Assembly (NCBI GenBank): GCA_002070475.1 | Contig: MWDI01000063.1 | Span: forward strand, 28,906-92,905 | Direction: 5' to 3' | DNA: 64,000 bases | Source: Firmicutes bacterium ADurb.Bin146 | GTDB taxonomy: Bacteria; Bacillota; Clostridia; DUPQ01 | In this document: in pieces, positions 49,445-58,331 of the stretch | How positions within the stretch are numbered: the stretch's first letter is position 1 | Layout of the letters: each line of letters starts with the position of its first letter | The notes under the pieces: generated by a model | Seen by the model: the letters and a program-made list of their open reading frames with translations, nothing else | Told to the model about the DNA's origin: nothing | The model's database searches: none | Translations under genes and position numbers: made by a program

Positions 49445-50289
49445 TAAGATTCGGTCCAGCAGGTAATGAGACTTCGTTTTATGATCAGGGGTATAAAAAT
49501 ACTTTTGAAGCGATGGAGTGGTTAAATAATATGGGATTAAATGCCTATGAATACCAATGCGGAAGAGGAGTAAACATAAAAGAAGAAAGTGCTAAAAAAA
49601 TAGGAGAATATGCTGATAGATTTGGTATAGCAATGTCTCTTCATGCTCCCTACTTCATTAATATGGCTACAACAGAAGTTGATAAAATAGAAAGTTCTTT
49701 GATACATATGAGAAATTCGTACACTGCAGCAAAACAAATGAAAGCATCAAGAGTATGCGTTCATCCAGGTTCCTTTAAAGGAGATACACGTGAAAATGCT
49801 ATAATCCGTGCACATCATTTTCTTAAGAATTTTCTAGATGACATAAATGATGAATCAGTTATATTTTGTCCTGAAGTAATGGGTAAAATTAATCAGCTTG
49901 GCAATCTCGAGGAAATAATATATCTTTGCGCACATGATGAAAGAATATTACCTACAGTGGATTTTGGCCACCTTAATGCCAGAACACATGGTAGTTTAAG
50001 AACTGCTGAAGATTATGAGCAGGTTGTTCTCAAAATGATAGACGGAATAGGTATGGAGCGTACACGTATAATGCATATGCATTTTTCTCAGATTGAATAT
50101 ACAGAAGGTGGAGAAAAAAAACACCTTACATTTGAAGATACACAGTATGGTCCGTTTTTTAAGGATTTTATACCGGTGCTTTATAAATATGACTTGAAAC
50201 CGGTAGTAATATGTGAATCAGATGACAGAATGGCAACTGATTCATTGAAAAGCAAAACCATGTATGAACAATACAGAAATAGGGATTAA
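49441..50289 (+). CDS. Endonuclease IV-like TIM-barrel protein (AP endonuclease 2 family)
   Basis: The 282-residue protein begins MIRFGPAGNE and has SLHAPYFINMA, VCVHPGSFKGD, FCPEVMGK, TVDFGHLNAR and MHMHFSQIEYTE; His, Glu and Asp residues at these places match the zinc ligands of endonuclease IV, which nicks DNA at abasic sites. It is a distant member, so a sugar-related activity is not excluded. It is coupled to yqeG and followed 12 bases later by the Xaa-Pro peptidase gene. Confidence 0.8.
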   Translation: MIRFGPAGNETSFYDQGYKNTFEAMEWLNNMGLNAYEYQCGRGVNIKEESAKKIGEYADRFGIAMSLHAPYFINMATTEVDKIESSLIHMRNSYTAAKQMKASRVCVHPGSFKGDTRENAIIRAHHFLKNFLDDINDESVIFCPEVMGKINQLGNLEEIIYLCAHDERILPTVDFGHLNARTHGSLRTAEDYEQVVLKMIDGIGMERTRIMHMHFSQIEYTEGGEKKHLTFEDTQYGPFFKDFIPVLYKYDLKPVVICESDDRMATDSLKSKTMYEQYRNRD

Positions 50290-50301
50290 GAGAGGAAGTT
50301 T

Positions 50302-51378
50302 ATGTATAAAAATAGAATAAAAAGCATGTTGGATATAATAGCAAAAAAGGAACTGGACGGTGCAATAATTACATCTAGAGATAATACTATGTATTTCTCA
50401 TCATTTTCAGGAACAGATAGCATAATTATTTTTACACGTGAAAAAGCTTACTTTGCAACTGATTTCAGATACATCGAAACAGCATCTTCCTTATCTTCAT
50501 ATGGATATGAAGTTGTGCTTATAGAAGAAGGATTAAAAAGTATAACCACTTTGCTTTCAAAACTGTTTGTTGAAAAGAATATACGTATAGGATATGAAAA
50601 TACAGTTTCCTACGGTTATTTTGATTCCTTAAAAAAAGGTTTAAATGAATGTGTGTATGCTGATATTACTGAAGATCTTCTTACGATTCGTTCCATAAAA
50701 GATAAAACAGAAATATCTTTGATGGCCAAAGCTGCTTCAATAGCAGATATGGCTTTTTCCCACATATTGAAGTTTGTAAAAATCGGGGTGACGGAAATTG
50801 AGATAGCCGCAGAATTAGAATATGTTATGAAGAAAAATGGAGCTTCATTTCCAGCATTTGACACAATAGCTATATCAGGAAAAAAGACAAGCATGCCTCA
50901 TGGTGTCCCAGATAGCAAGAAACTTATGAATCATGATGCTGTGACTTTAGATTTCGGAGCCAATTACAAAGGGTATTGTTCAGATATGACAAGGACATTT
51001 TTTATGGGTACGCCTTCTTTTGAGCTGGAAAGAATATATAAAATAGTATTTAAAGCACAAAAAGAGGCTCAGGATTACATAAAAGAAAATGTAACCGGAT
51101 TTAATGCAGACAAAGTCGCAAGAGACATAATCGAGAGTGAAGGATACGGAAAATTTTTTGGACATAGTACCGGTCATGGAGTAGGATTACTGATACATGA
51201 AGAACCAAGGCTTTCAGTTAAAAGCAAGGCTGTGCTTAAATGTAATATGGCTGTAACTGTAGAGCCTGGCATATATATACCGGATTTAGGTGGTGTTCGG
51301 ATTGAAAATACTGTTATAGTGGAAAAAGGAGGATGTTATCCTCTTAATCATTCTGTAAAAGAACTGATAGTTATCTGA
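50302..51378 (+). CDS. Xaa-Pro aminopeptidase-like M24B peptidase
   Basis: The 358-residue protein has the creatinase-like N-terminal domain and the pita-bread catalytic domain. Metal ligands can be placed in LDFGANYKGYCSDMTRTF (two Asp), HSTGHGVGLLIHEEPR (His) and VTVEPGIYIPDLGGVRIEN (two Glu regions). It removes N-terminal residues next to proline. AGAGGAAG precedes ATG 50302. In Firmicutes this gene usually sits just before efp and the asp23-nusB run; efp is absent here and a URO-D/G3E cluster fills the gap. Confidence 0.92.
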   Translation: MYKNRIKSMLDIIAKKELDGAIITSRDNTMYFSSFSGTDSIIIFTREKAYFATDFRYIETASSLSSYGYEVVLIEEGLKSITTLLSKLFVEKNIRIGYENTVSYGYFDSLKKGLNECVYADITEDLLTIRSIKDKTEISLMAKAASIADMAFSHILKFVKIGVTEIEIAAELEYVMKKNGASFPAFDTIAISGKKTSMPHGVPDSKKLMNHDAVTLDFGANYKGYCSDMTRTFFMGTPSFELERIYKIVFKAQKEAQDYIKENVTGFNADKVARDIIESEGYGKFFGHSTGHGVGLLIHEEPRLSVKSKAVLKCNMAVTVEPGIYIPDLGGVRIENTVIVEKGGCYPLNHSVKELIVI

Positions 51379-51379
51379 T

Positions 51380-51868
51380 ATGGATTATATGATTTTGAAA
51401 ATAAGTCCAGATACATTTTCAATGATTAAAATTCTTAGAGAATATAAAGAAGAAGATGATTATGTTGAAAGGTTAAAAAGAATTGATAAGGGCATAGATG
51501 AATGTTATGCAGTAATTATTAACAATGAATGCGTTGCTGACTTGACAGTGACATATAAATCGGAAGATAAGGCTGCAACTATTGAAAATTACAGAGCTTA
51601 TCTTTCTGGATTATTCGTGAAAGAAGATTATAGAAATAAAAAGATAGCTACTTTATTAATGAGTCACTTGATAAAGGAGTTATCGAAAAAAGGATTTAAG
51701 GAGTTGTCAGCTTTAGTGGACAATAGCAATGTTGCCGCATACTCCTTTTACAACTTGCTTGGTTTTCAATATGAAAGAACTTATAGAATAGATGAATGGG
51801 TATTTGAGTTGATGGTATACCATATAAACGACACAAATCAGTCACATGGAATATTCAATTCCTATTGA
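51380..51868 (+). CDS. GNAT-family N-acetyltransferase
   Basis: The 162-residue protein has the GNAT core: YLSGLFVKEDYRNKKIATLLMSHLI (beta4 with the acetyl-CoA pyrophosphate loop, here RNKKIA) and SALVDNSNVAAYSFYNLLGF (motif B). It transfers an acetyl group from acetyl-CoA to an amine on an unknown small molecule or protein. It starts one base after the peptidase gene. A seven-bp hairpin lies over and just past its stop codon (51858-51880) without a T-run. Confidence 0.85.
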   Translation: MDYMILKISPDTFSMIKILREYKEEDDYVERLKRIDKGIDECYAVIINNECVADLTVTYKSEDKAATIENYRAYLSGLFVKEDYRNKKIATLLMSHLIKELSKKGFKELSALVDNSNVAAYSFYNLLGFQYERTYRIDEWVFELMVYHINDTNQSHGIFNSY

Positions 51869-51893
51869 CTTAGTAGGAATATATATATATCAT
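51865..51893 (+). promoter_or_regulatory. Promoter of the URO-D/thioredoxin/G3E unit
   Basis: TTGACT at 51865-51870, a 17-base spacer and TATCAT at 51888-51893, overlapping a small hairpin (51858-51880). Start point near 51900, 23 bases before the first gene. Confidence 0.6.
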
Positions 51894-51922
51894 TTAGATA
51901 GAACTGCGAAAGGATATTAAAA

Positions 51923-53278
51923 ATGAAAAATAAACAGTTGGTACTTGATGCCATAATGAATAAGCAGACACAAAGAGCTCCGTGGGTTCCATTCGTGGGA
52001 TGCCATGCAGCTTCACTTTTGGACAATGTCACAGCAGAAATGTTTTTTAAGAATGGCGACCTTATAGTTGAAGGTGTAAAGAAAGCTGTGGAATTATACA
52101 GGCCTGATGGAATCCCGGTTCTGTTCGACTTGCAGCTTGAAGCTGAAGCCTTGGGATGCAAGCTAAGATATGCTAAGGATAATCCTCCATCAGTAGTAAC
52201 TCATCCGCTTGAGGACGGAGTTAAGCTTGAACAGCTTAAAGTACCTACAATAAATGATGGACGATTCAAGCTGGTAATGGAATCAGCAAAGAAATTATGT
52301 GATGAACTTGGTAATGATATTGCAATGTATGGTCTAATCACAGGACCATATACGTTAGCCTTGCATTTGATGGGTACGGAAATTTTCTATGAGATGATTG
52401 ATGATCCAGAACATGTAAAGCAAGTATTGGATTTCTGCAAAAAAGTCTGTATAGCTTGCGCTGATATGTATATCGATGCAGGATGTGATGTTATTGCTGT
52501 AGTAGATCCTATGACAAGCCAGATTTCTCCAGATAGTTTTGAAGAATTCGTATTACCTTATGTGATTGAAATATTCGAACATATAAGAAGCAAAAAAAGA
52601 CTTTCTTCCTTATTCGTGTGCGGAGATGCTAAGAAAAACATTGAAGTAATGAGCCGTTGCAAATGCGACAATATTTCCATTGATGAGAATATTCCTCTTG
52701 AGTATGTCATAGATATATGCAGAAAGAAAGGAGTTTCTGTAGGTGGTAACATAAAACTTACAGTGACAATGCTATTTGGGACAGTTCAGGATAATATAAA
52801 TGATGCTATGAACTGCATGAGTATTGGTGGGACAAAAGGTTATATTTTATCACCAGGGTGTGATATGCCATATGCAACTCCTATAGATAATGTTCTAGCC
52901 ATCGCTTCAGTAGCTCATGGAGAAATGCCTGAATCAATAGTGAGCGAATCAGTACTCGAAGGTATAGTTGTTGAGTTGCCCGACTATAAATCCGAAAAAA
53001 AGGTAATAATTGATGTTGTGACACTTGATTCAGCTTCTTGCGCTCCTTGCCAGTATATGATGGAAGCTGTTAAGGTTGCATGTGAAGGATTATCTGACAA
53101 GGTTGAATATGTGGAGCATAAGATAAAGGATAAAGAATCGGTCGTATTTATGATGAAACTCGGAGTATCTAATATTCCGACAATCGTAATAGATGGACAA
53201 ATCAAATATATAAGCTTGGTTCCGAGTGTCAAAGAATTACGGGAGACAATTCTAAAGGCAGTTGAATTAAAAAAATAA
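51923..53278 (+). CDS. URO-D family methyltransferase-like protein fused to a thioredoxin-like domain
   Basis: The 451-residue protein has an N-terminal URO-D/MtaA-type barrel (about 1-345) and a C-terminal thioredoxin-like domain (about 360-451) with the redox pair SASCAPCQ (Cys373, Cys376) and a cis-Pro in SNIPTIVIDG. In zinc methyltransferases such as MtaA and MtbA the site is HxC plus a late Cys. Here the late Cys313 (SPGCDMP) and Cys233 are kept, but the His is Phe231 (LFVCGD). It starts a three-gene unit with its own promoter; no corrinoid protein gene is beside it. A methyl or thiol transfer role is likely but unproven. Confidence 0.8.
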   Translation: MKNKQLVLDAIMNKQTQRAPWVPFVGCHAASLLDNVTAEMFFKNGDLIVEGVKKAVELYRPDGIPVLFDLQLEAEALGCKLRYAKDNPPSVVTHPLEDGVKLEQLKVPTINDGRFKLVMESAKKLCDELGNDIAMYGLITGPYTLALHLMGTEIFYEMIDDPEHVKQVLDFCKKVCIACADMYIDAGCDVIAVVDPMTSQISPDSFEEFVLPYVIEIFEHIRSKKRLSSLFVCGDAKKNIEVMSRCKCDNISIDENIPLEYVIDICRKKGVSVGGNIKLTVTMLFGTVQDNINDAMNCMSIGGTKGYILSPGCDMPYATPIDNVLAIASVAHGEMPESIVSESVLEGIVVELPDYKSEKKVIIDVVTLDSASCAPCQYMMEAVKVACEGLSDKVEYVEHKIKDKESVVFMMKLGVSNIPTIVIDGQIKYISLVPSVKELRETILKAVELKK

Positions 53279-53547
53279 TGACAGTGCAACTAGTCGAAAT
53301 GAAAAATCCATGTCAGTCGTGTATTATCGTCAGTGATTTGATGATAAGCTTATTCGAAAGAATAAAGCCTGAATACCCTGATGTGGATTTTGTCATAACA
53401 ATTATAGAAAAACCTGAAGATATATTAAAAGTTAAAGGGCTTGAGGTTGAAATATTTCCTGCAATATTGATTGATGACGAACAGATAACATGTGGTAATA
53501 TTTTACATAGAAGACAGTTGAAGGCTTATATAGATATTAGGAGATAA
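53278..53547 (+). CDS. Small thioredoxin-like protein
   Basis: The 89-residue protein starts TVQLVEMKNPCQSCIIVSD, with a CxxC pair at residues 12 and 15, and ends with VEIFPAILIDDEQI, which matches the cis-Pro region of the thioredoxin fold (isoleucine-phenylalanine before Pro). It is shorter than thioredoxin and resembles the small redox-active proteins next to methyltransferases. Its start overlaps the stop of the fusion gene by one base, and the GTPase gene starts one base after its stop, so the three are tightly coupled. Confidence 0.7.
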   Translation: MTVQLVEMKNPCQSCIIVSDLMISLFERIKPEYPDVDFVITIIEKPEDILKVKGLEVEIFPAILIDDEQITCGNILHRRQLKAYIDIRR

Positions 53548-53548
53548 T

Positions 53549-54646
53549 ATGGAAAAAACAAAAGTCGCAGTGATAGGAGGATTTCTAGGCTCGGGAAAAA
53601 CAACGCTTATTCTAAATATTGCAAAGAATTTAATAAAAAAAGGAAAATCTGTTGGTATAGTCACTAATGATCAAGGGAGTGATCTGATAGATGCCAGATT
53701 CCTAAAAGATAACGGTTTGGATGTCGTTTCTGTAAAAGGAAAATGTTTTTGTTGTTTTTTTGATGAACTTGCGTCTAAGCTTGATCAATTTAAAAAAAAG
53801 AAGGCTGTGGATGTCCTGCTTTTAGAGCCTGTAGGATCTGCTATCAATCTTGTAGCTACGATATTTAAACCGTTTGTAAATAACAAGTCTGTAATGCTTC
53901 AGTCATTTAATGAAGGTTTTGCGTTATCTCCGCTTGTAGTACTTGCAGATCCAAAGCGGGTAAAACATCTTATGTTAAGTGATTCAAATAGCGAATACTC
54001 TACGCCAATATCTTATTTATTCTCCAAACAGCTTGAGGAGGCAGATCTTATATTAATTAATAAAAAAGATACCATACGGGATAATGAGCAGAGGGAGCTT
54101 GTGGAATTTTTAAAAAGAAAATACAAGAATACCAGTGTAAAATGTATTTCTGCGATACAAAATGAATATGTTGAAGAAATCACGCATCTCATCATTAACG
54201 GTACTTTTGTATCAAAAGCAGGAATTGATGTCGATTATAACAAATTCAAATCAATAGAGGCTTCCTTAGGTTGGCTTAATTCCAATGCTTTTGTGAGATA
54301 TGATCAGGATGTGGATGTAAATTCCTTGATGGACGAATATATGAAAACAGTAAAAAAGGAACTTGTGATTTCTGGATGCCATATAGCCCATATGAAATGT
54401 TATGCGATAGCGGATGATGATTTTTATAAAGCAAGTATAACTTCCAATGATGATGAAATATCGATAAATAGTGAAATGACTTTGAAACATGATGCTTTCA
54501 ATATAATTATAAATGCGAGGATAATATCCTCGCCTGATGTGCTTAAACATATATTTGAGAATAATTTAAAAATAATATTTCATCCTCAGTCAGTAAATAC
54601 TGAAAGTTTTTCGCCAAAATATCCCAAACCAGACCATTGTGACTAA
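53549..54646 (+). CDS. G3E (COG0523) GTPase, CobW/metallochaperone-like
   Basis: The 365-residue protein has Walker A GGFLGSGKTT (residues 10-19), the COG0523 metal-binding motif as KCFCCFF (Cys66, Cys68, Cys69), LEPVGSA, and the base motif NKKD. Members insert zinc, cobalt, iron or nickel centres or assist cobalamin enzymes. Beyond the GTPase domain (about 1-210) there is a C-terminal domain with no His-rich tail. Sharing an operon with a methyltransferase-like zinc/cobalamin family protein and a thioredoxin suggests that it loads or repairs the metal site of that partner. Confidence 0.85.
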   Translation: MEKTKVAVIGGFLGSGKTTLILNIAKNLIKKGKSVGIVTNDQGSDLIDARFLKDNGLDVVSVKGKCFCCFFDELASKLDQFKKKKAVDVLLLEPVGSAINLVATIFKPFVNNKSVMLQSFNEGFALSPLVVLADPKRVKHLMLSDSNSEYSTPISYLFSKQLEEADLILINKKDTIRDNEQRELVEFLKRKYKNTSVKCISAIQNEYVEEITHLIINGTFVSKAGIDVDYNKFKSIEASLGWLNSNAFVRYDQDVDVNSLMDEYMKTVKKELVISGCHIAHMKCYAIADDDFYKASITSNDDEISINSEMTLKHDAFNIIINARIISSPDVLKHIFENNLKIIFHPQSVNTESFSPKYPKPDHCD

Positions 54647-54662
54647 TTAATAATAGGTTATG

Positions 54663-54691
54663 TTGTAAATATATGGTGTGAAATGTATAAT
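54663..54691 (+). promoter_or_regulatory. Promoter of the asp23-amaP-nusB operon
   Basis: TTGTAA at 54663-54668, a 17-base spacer and TATAAT at 54686-54691; start point about 54698, directly before the TGAGG ribosome site of asp23. Confidence 0.75.
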
Positions 54692-54708
54692 TACATTTGA
54701 GGTATTTG

Positions 54709-55098
54709 ATGGGTGATGATGTTTTAAAAATTAACGGGCTTAATACAGCTTTAGGCCAACTGAAAGTCACTAATGAGGTAATTGCCATATTAGCGGGGAT
54801 TGCAGCTATGGAAGAAGATGGTGTTTATGCAATGAGCGGAGGCATTACTGGTGAACTTGCACAAGCTTTAGGTATAAAGAATCTTTCAAAAGGCGTCAAG
54901 ATAGAGACTGATGAAGAAGGGATTCATGTAAATATATATGTAATAGTTGAATTAGGAGTCAGAATACCTGAAGTAGCATGGAGCATACAGGAAAAAGTAA
55001 AAAAAATGGTAGAAAAGATGACTGGTAGTAAAGTTGTAGAAGTAAATATCCATGTACAAGGTGTAAACATATATAAAGCCAAGGAGGACCTGAAATGA
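54709..55098 (+). CDS. Asp23/Gls24 family envelope stress response protein
   Basis: The 129-residue protein has the Asp23 fold: GQLKVTNEVIAILAGIAAMEEDGVYAMSGG, read in parts, then GVKIETDEEGIHVNIYVIVELGVRIPEVAWSIQ and VNIHVQGV. In Staphylococcus Asp23 is an abundant membrane-associated protein linked to envelope stress. ATG 54709 is preferred over TTG 54697, which lies in the TTGAGG site. It overlaps amaP by four bases, and amaP gives it a membrane anchor. Confidence 0.92.
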   Translation: MGDDVLKINGLNTALGQLKVTNEVIAILAGIAAMEEDGVYAMSGGITGELAQALGIKNLSKGVKIETDEEGIHVNIYVIVELGVRIPEVAWSIQEKVKKMVEKMTGSKVVEVNIHVQGVNIYKAKEDLK

Positions 55099-55637
55099 AA
55101 GTGATTAAAAAAGCTAAAAATCTTTTCTATGGGGTAAACATAATATTGATAGTTTCAATATGTATTATGGTGATATATGCATGCCTGGATCCGTTAGATT
55201 TTGAAAAAGCCTTTGAAAATTTTGTAGATGCTAAGTTTTTTTCTGTACAAAGAGGAATTGTCTTTTTAGCAGCATTATTAGTTATTGCATTTGAAATGCT
55301 TTTTATATGGTCCTTGATGCAAAAGGAAGATAAGCCTGCTGAAACCGTTAATATTACTACCTCTTCAGGCCAAATTAGTATTGCAGTATATTCTTTAGAA
55401 GTTTTAGCAAAAATGGAAGTTGAGCAGTTTGATGCAGTTACTGATATAAGAACAAAAGTAAATCTAAAAGATTCGCAGGTAGGTATGGATGTATATGTAA
55501 AAGTAATGCCTTCAGTGTTGATACCGGAGATATCTTCAAAAATTCAAAATGCAGTAAAAGAAAAGATACTTAAAGGTACTGGCATAGACTTGAATAACAT
55601 TAGGGTTTTTGTTGACGGAATTGCAGGGATAAGCTAG
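55095..55637 (+). CDS. amaP: Alkaline-shock membrane anchor protein AmaP
   Basis: The 180-residue protein has two membrane helices (about 12-33 and 50-74) and an Asp23-like C-terminal domain (GQISIAVYSLEVLAKM, VGMDVYVKVMP). AmaP recruits Asp23 to the membrane. It begins at ATG 55095 behind AAGGAGG, overlapping the asp23 stop by four bases, and ends 14 bases before nusB. Confidence 0.88.
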   Translation: MKVIKKAKNLFYGVNIILIVSICIMVIYACLDPLDFEKAFENFVDAKFFSVQRGIVFLAALLVIAFEMLFIWSLMQKEDKPAETVNITTSSGQISIAVYSLEVLAKMEVEQFDAVTDIRTKVNLKDSQVGMDVYVKVMPSVLIPEISSKIQNAVKEKILKGTGIDLNNIRVFVDGIAGIS

Positions 55638-55651
55638 AATAGGAAATTATT

Positions 55652-56056
55652 ATGGGAAGAAGAAAAACAAGAGAACATGCATTTAAGCTTGTTTACCAGA
55701 TACAGATAAATAATGATGACATAAACGAGCAGATGGAACAGTATTTCATTGATAATGATATTGATAACACTGCAAAAGAGTATATAAGAAATGCTGTTAC
55801 ATATATAAATATTAACAGTAAGGATATTGATTCGGTAATATCCCTCTATCTTGCTAAAAGCTGGCGTATAGAAAGAATTCCAAAAGTTGAGCTGGCAATT
55901 ATGAGATTGGCATATTATGAAATAATGAACCTTGAGGATGTACCAAAATCTGTGGCGATAAATGAAGCTGTTGAACTTGCTAAAGCTTATGGCAGTGATG
56001 ATGCAGGCAAATATATTAATGCGGTATTGGCAAATATTCAGAATGAGGAACAGTAA
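55652..56056 (+). CDS. nusB: Transcription antitermination factor NusB
   Basis: NusB with NusE binds boxA RNA in rRNA antitermination. The 134-residue helical protein starts RRKTREHAFKLVYQIQ and has SWRIERIPKVELAIMRLAYYEI and SVAINEAVELAKAYGSDDAGKYINAVL (read in parts), the usual NusB blocks. The nusB-xseA-xseB-ispA-dxs-tlyA order that follows is conserved in Firmicutes. Confidence 0.95.
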   Translation: MGRRKTREHAFKLVYQIQINNDDINEQMEQYFIDNDIDNTAKEYIRNAVTYININSKDIDSVISLYLAKSWRIERIPKVELAIMRLAYYEIMNLEDVPKSVAINEAVELAKAYGSDDAGKYINAVLANIQNEEQ

Positions 56057-57264
56057 TGAATAAGTCTTTGACCGTATCCATGCTTAATGAATACATTAAT
56101 AATCTTATATCATCAGATGATGTTTTGGAAAGTTTAGATGTTGAAGGTGAAATATCCAACTGTACAATCCATTATTCAGGACATATATACTTTTCGATTA
56201 AAGACGAAAAATGCTCGATAAGATGTGTAATGTTTTCAGGAAGTACTAAAAAACTGAAATTTAAACCTGAAGATGGTATAAAGGTAACAGTATATGGTTA
56301 CCTTTCTTTTTATGAGAAAACAGGGCAGTGCCAGATAGTTGTATCAGAAATGGTAGAAAGCGGTTCTGGTGATCTTTTTATAAAATTTGAGAGATTAAAG
56401 AAGAAATTAGCTGAAGAAGGTCTATTTGATTTGCAAAGGAAAAAACCTCTACCGTATCTGCCAGAAACAATAGGAGTAATTACTTCTAGTACAGGAGCTG
56501 TTCTTCAGGATATTAAGAATATCCTTTCAAGCAGATTCCCGAACTATGGGCTTATACTGTATCCTGCTACTGTTCAGGGTATAGAAGCGCACAAAACAAT
56601 AATAGAAGGATTATCATATTTCAACACAAATATGAATGTTGAAGTCATTATTATAGCTAGAGGTGGAGGTTCTGTAGAGGATTTATGGCCATTTAATGAA
56701 GAAGAACTCGCTTATGCTATCTATAGCAGCAGGATTCCAGTAATATCCGCTATCGGTCACGAAACTGATTTTACTATTGCTGACTTTGTTGCAGATGCAC
56801 GTGCTGCGACACCAACTGCCGCCGCACAGATGGTTATTCCTGAGAAACAACAGCTTGTTAGAAACATTAATTCCAAAAAAGATAGTCTGGAAGTATCTTA
56901 TATAAAATTACTTAAATATCTTATGGATAAAGTCCAAAACCTGTCACAAAGGCCTGTGATGAAAAGACCTGAAGAATATACAAATATATTATCTATGAAT
57001 CTGGATAATATTACAGGTAGGTTTTTTACTTTCTCAAAATTGTATCTAGACAATATTTCACATAAGTTAAATACAGCATCTAATAAAATAAATGCTATGA
57101 ATCCTTTTGCTGTATTATCCAGAGGCTATAGTATTACAACAGATGAAATGGGAAATGTAATTAAGGATTCAAATAACATTAAAAAAGATGAAATGATATT
57201 GACCACACTTTACTCTGGCAGTATAAGAAGTGTGGTGGAAAAGGCGGTAGGTAATGAAGAATAA
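56056..57264 (+). CDS. xseA: Exodeoxyribonuclease VII large subunit
   Basis: The 402-residue protein has the N-terminal OB fold (VEGEISNCTIHYSGHIYFSIKDE in parts), the catalytic domain with IGVITSSTGAVLQDI, ARGGGSVEDLWPFNEEELA and ISAIGHETDFTIADFVADARAATPTAAA (read in parts), and a coiled coil. With XseB it degrades single-stranded DNA. It overlaps nusB by one base and xseB by 11. Confidence 0.96.
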   Translation: MNKSLTVSMLNEYINNLISSDDVLESLDVEGEISNCTIHYSGHIYFSIKDEKCSIRCVMFSGSTKKLKFKPEDGIKVTVYGYLSFYEKTGQCQIVVSEMVESGSGDLFIKFERLKKKLAEEGLFDLQRKKPLPYLPETIGVITSSTGAVLQDIKNILSSRFPNYGLILYPATVQGIEAHKTIIEGLSYFNTNMNVEVIIIARGGGSVEDLWPFNEEELAYAIYSSRIPVISAIGHETDFTIADFVADARAATPTAAAQMVIPEKQQLVRNINSKKDSLEVSYIKLLKYLMDKVQNLSQRPVMKRPEEYTNILSMNLDNITGRFFTFSKLYLDNISHKLNTASNKINAMNPFAVLSRGYSITTDEMGNVIKDSNNIKKDEMILTTLYSGSIRSVVEKAVGNEE

Positions 57265-57457
57265 GGATTTTAATGAACTATACAAAGAGCTGGAGCAAAA
57301 AGTAGAATCACTGGAAAAGGGCGAGCTTCCATTGGAACAGGCAGTTAAGATTTATACTGAAGGACAAGAGCTTATTAAGCTGCTAAATGAGAAGCTAGAT
57401 AAAGCGCGTGAAAAAATGGTAGTGATTGATAAAACAAAGATAAAGGAACTTGAGTGA
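57254..57457 (+). CDS. xseB: Exodeoxyribonuclease VII small subunit
   Basis: The 67-residue coiled-coil protein has the family block YKELEQKVESLEKGELPLEQAV (split here over residues 8-29), and LDKAREKM. Its start lies 11 bases inside xseA. It ends at the base before the ispA start. Confidence 0.95.
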   Translation: MKNKDFNELYKELEQKVESLEKGELPLEQAVKIYTEGQELIKLLNEKLDKAREKMVVIDKTKIKELE

Positions 57458-58327
57458 ATGACAAGACTTGAAATATTTCTAAAGACATATGGATCAAAAG
57501 CAACAGCATTCATAAATCAAAGAATAAATGAAAGCAAAGCTCCTGAAAAAATAAAGGAAGCTTGTCTTTATAGCATTAATACAGGGGGGAAAAGGATCCG
57601 TCCTGTGCTTTTTCTAATGACCCTGGATGCTTTAGAAATTACAATAACTGATAAACATTTAGCATTCGCATCAGCTATTGAGATGATACATACGTATTCT
57701 CTTATACATGATGACCTTCCTGCAATGGATAATGATGAATATAGAAGAGGACAACTGACATGTCATGTGAGATTTACAGAAGCATATGCCATCCTTGCTG
57801 GCGATGCTCTTTTAAATCTTGCATTTGAAGTTATGCTCGAGTATTGTGTTACAAAAAAGGATATCGCTGCTGCAAGAGAGATTTCTAAAGCATCAGGATA
57901 CGAAGGAATGATTGGCGGACAGGTGCTTGATATGGCGAAACCTGATACTGTTAAGGATATTCTTGAAATGTATTCGCTTAAAACAGGAGCTCTTATAAGA
58001 ACTTCAGTTATATCTGCTGCAGTTATGTCAGGATGCAATAAAAAGACTTTAAAAAGACTAAGCGATTATGCTATGAACTTGGGTATAGCATTTCAGTTAA
58101 GGGATGATTATCTTGATAAGACGGATATAAATGACAAAACAGGAAAACCTAAAGATAGTGATAAAAAAAATAATAAAGCAACATACATATCAAAAAAAGG
58201 AATTACAGCTAATGAGCAAAAACTACATAAGCATACAGATAAAGCTTTAAAAGCAATCGTCACACTTGATGAAAAATTTGATATGCTGCGGTCTTTGGCG
58301 AATTATCTAGATAACAGGATGAAATAG
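57458..58327 (+). CDS. ispA: Farnesyl/geranylgeranyl diphosphate synthase (polyprenyl synthetase)
   Basis: The 289-residue protein elongates isoprenoid diphosphates. Its first aspartate-rich motif is DDLPAMDND (about residue 86), the GGKRIRP substrate site is near 45, and the second aspartate motif is FQLRDDYLD (about 211). The product length cannot be fixed from the sequence. It is joined to xseB and dxs, so isoprenoid precursor formation and use are encoded together. Confidence 0.95.
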   Translation: MTRLEIFLKTYGSKATAFINQRINESKAPEKIKEACLYSINTGGKRIRPVLFLMTLDALEITITDKHLAFASAIEMIHTYSLIHDDLPAMDNDEYRRGQLTCHVRFTEAYAILAGDALLNLAFEVMLEYCVTKKDIAAAREISKASGYEGMIGGQVLDMAKPDTVKDILEMYSLKTGALIRTSVISAAVMSGCNKKTLKRLSDYAMNLGIAFQLRDDYLDKTDINDKTGKPKDSDKKNNKATYISKKGITANEQKLHKHTDKALKAIVTLDEKFDMLRSLANYLDNRMK

Positions 58328-58331
58328 AGTG

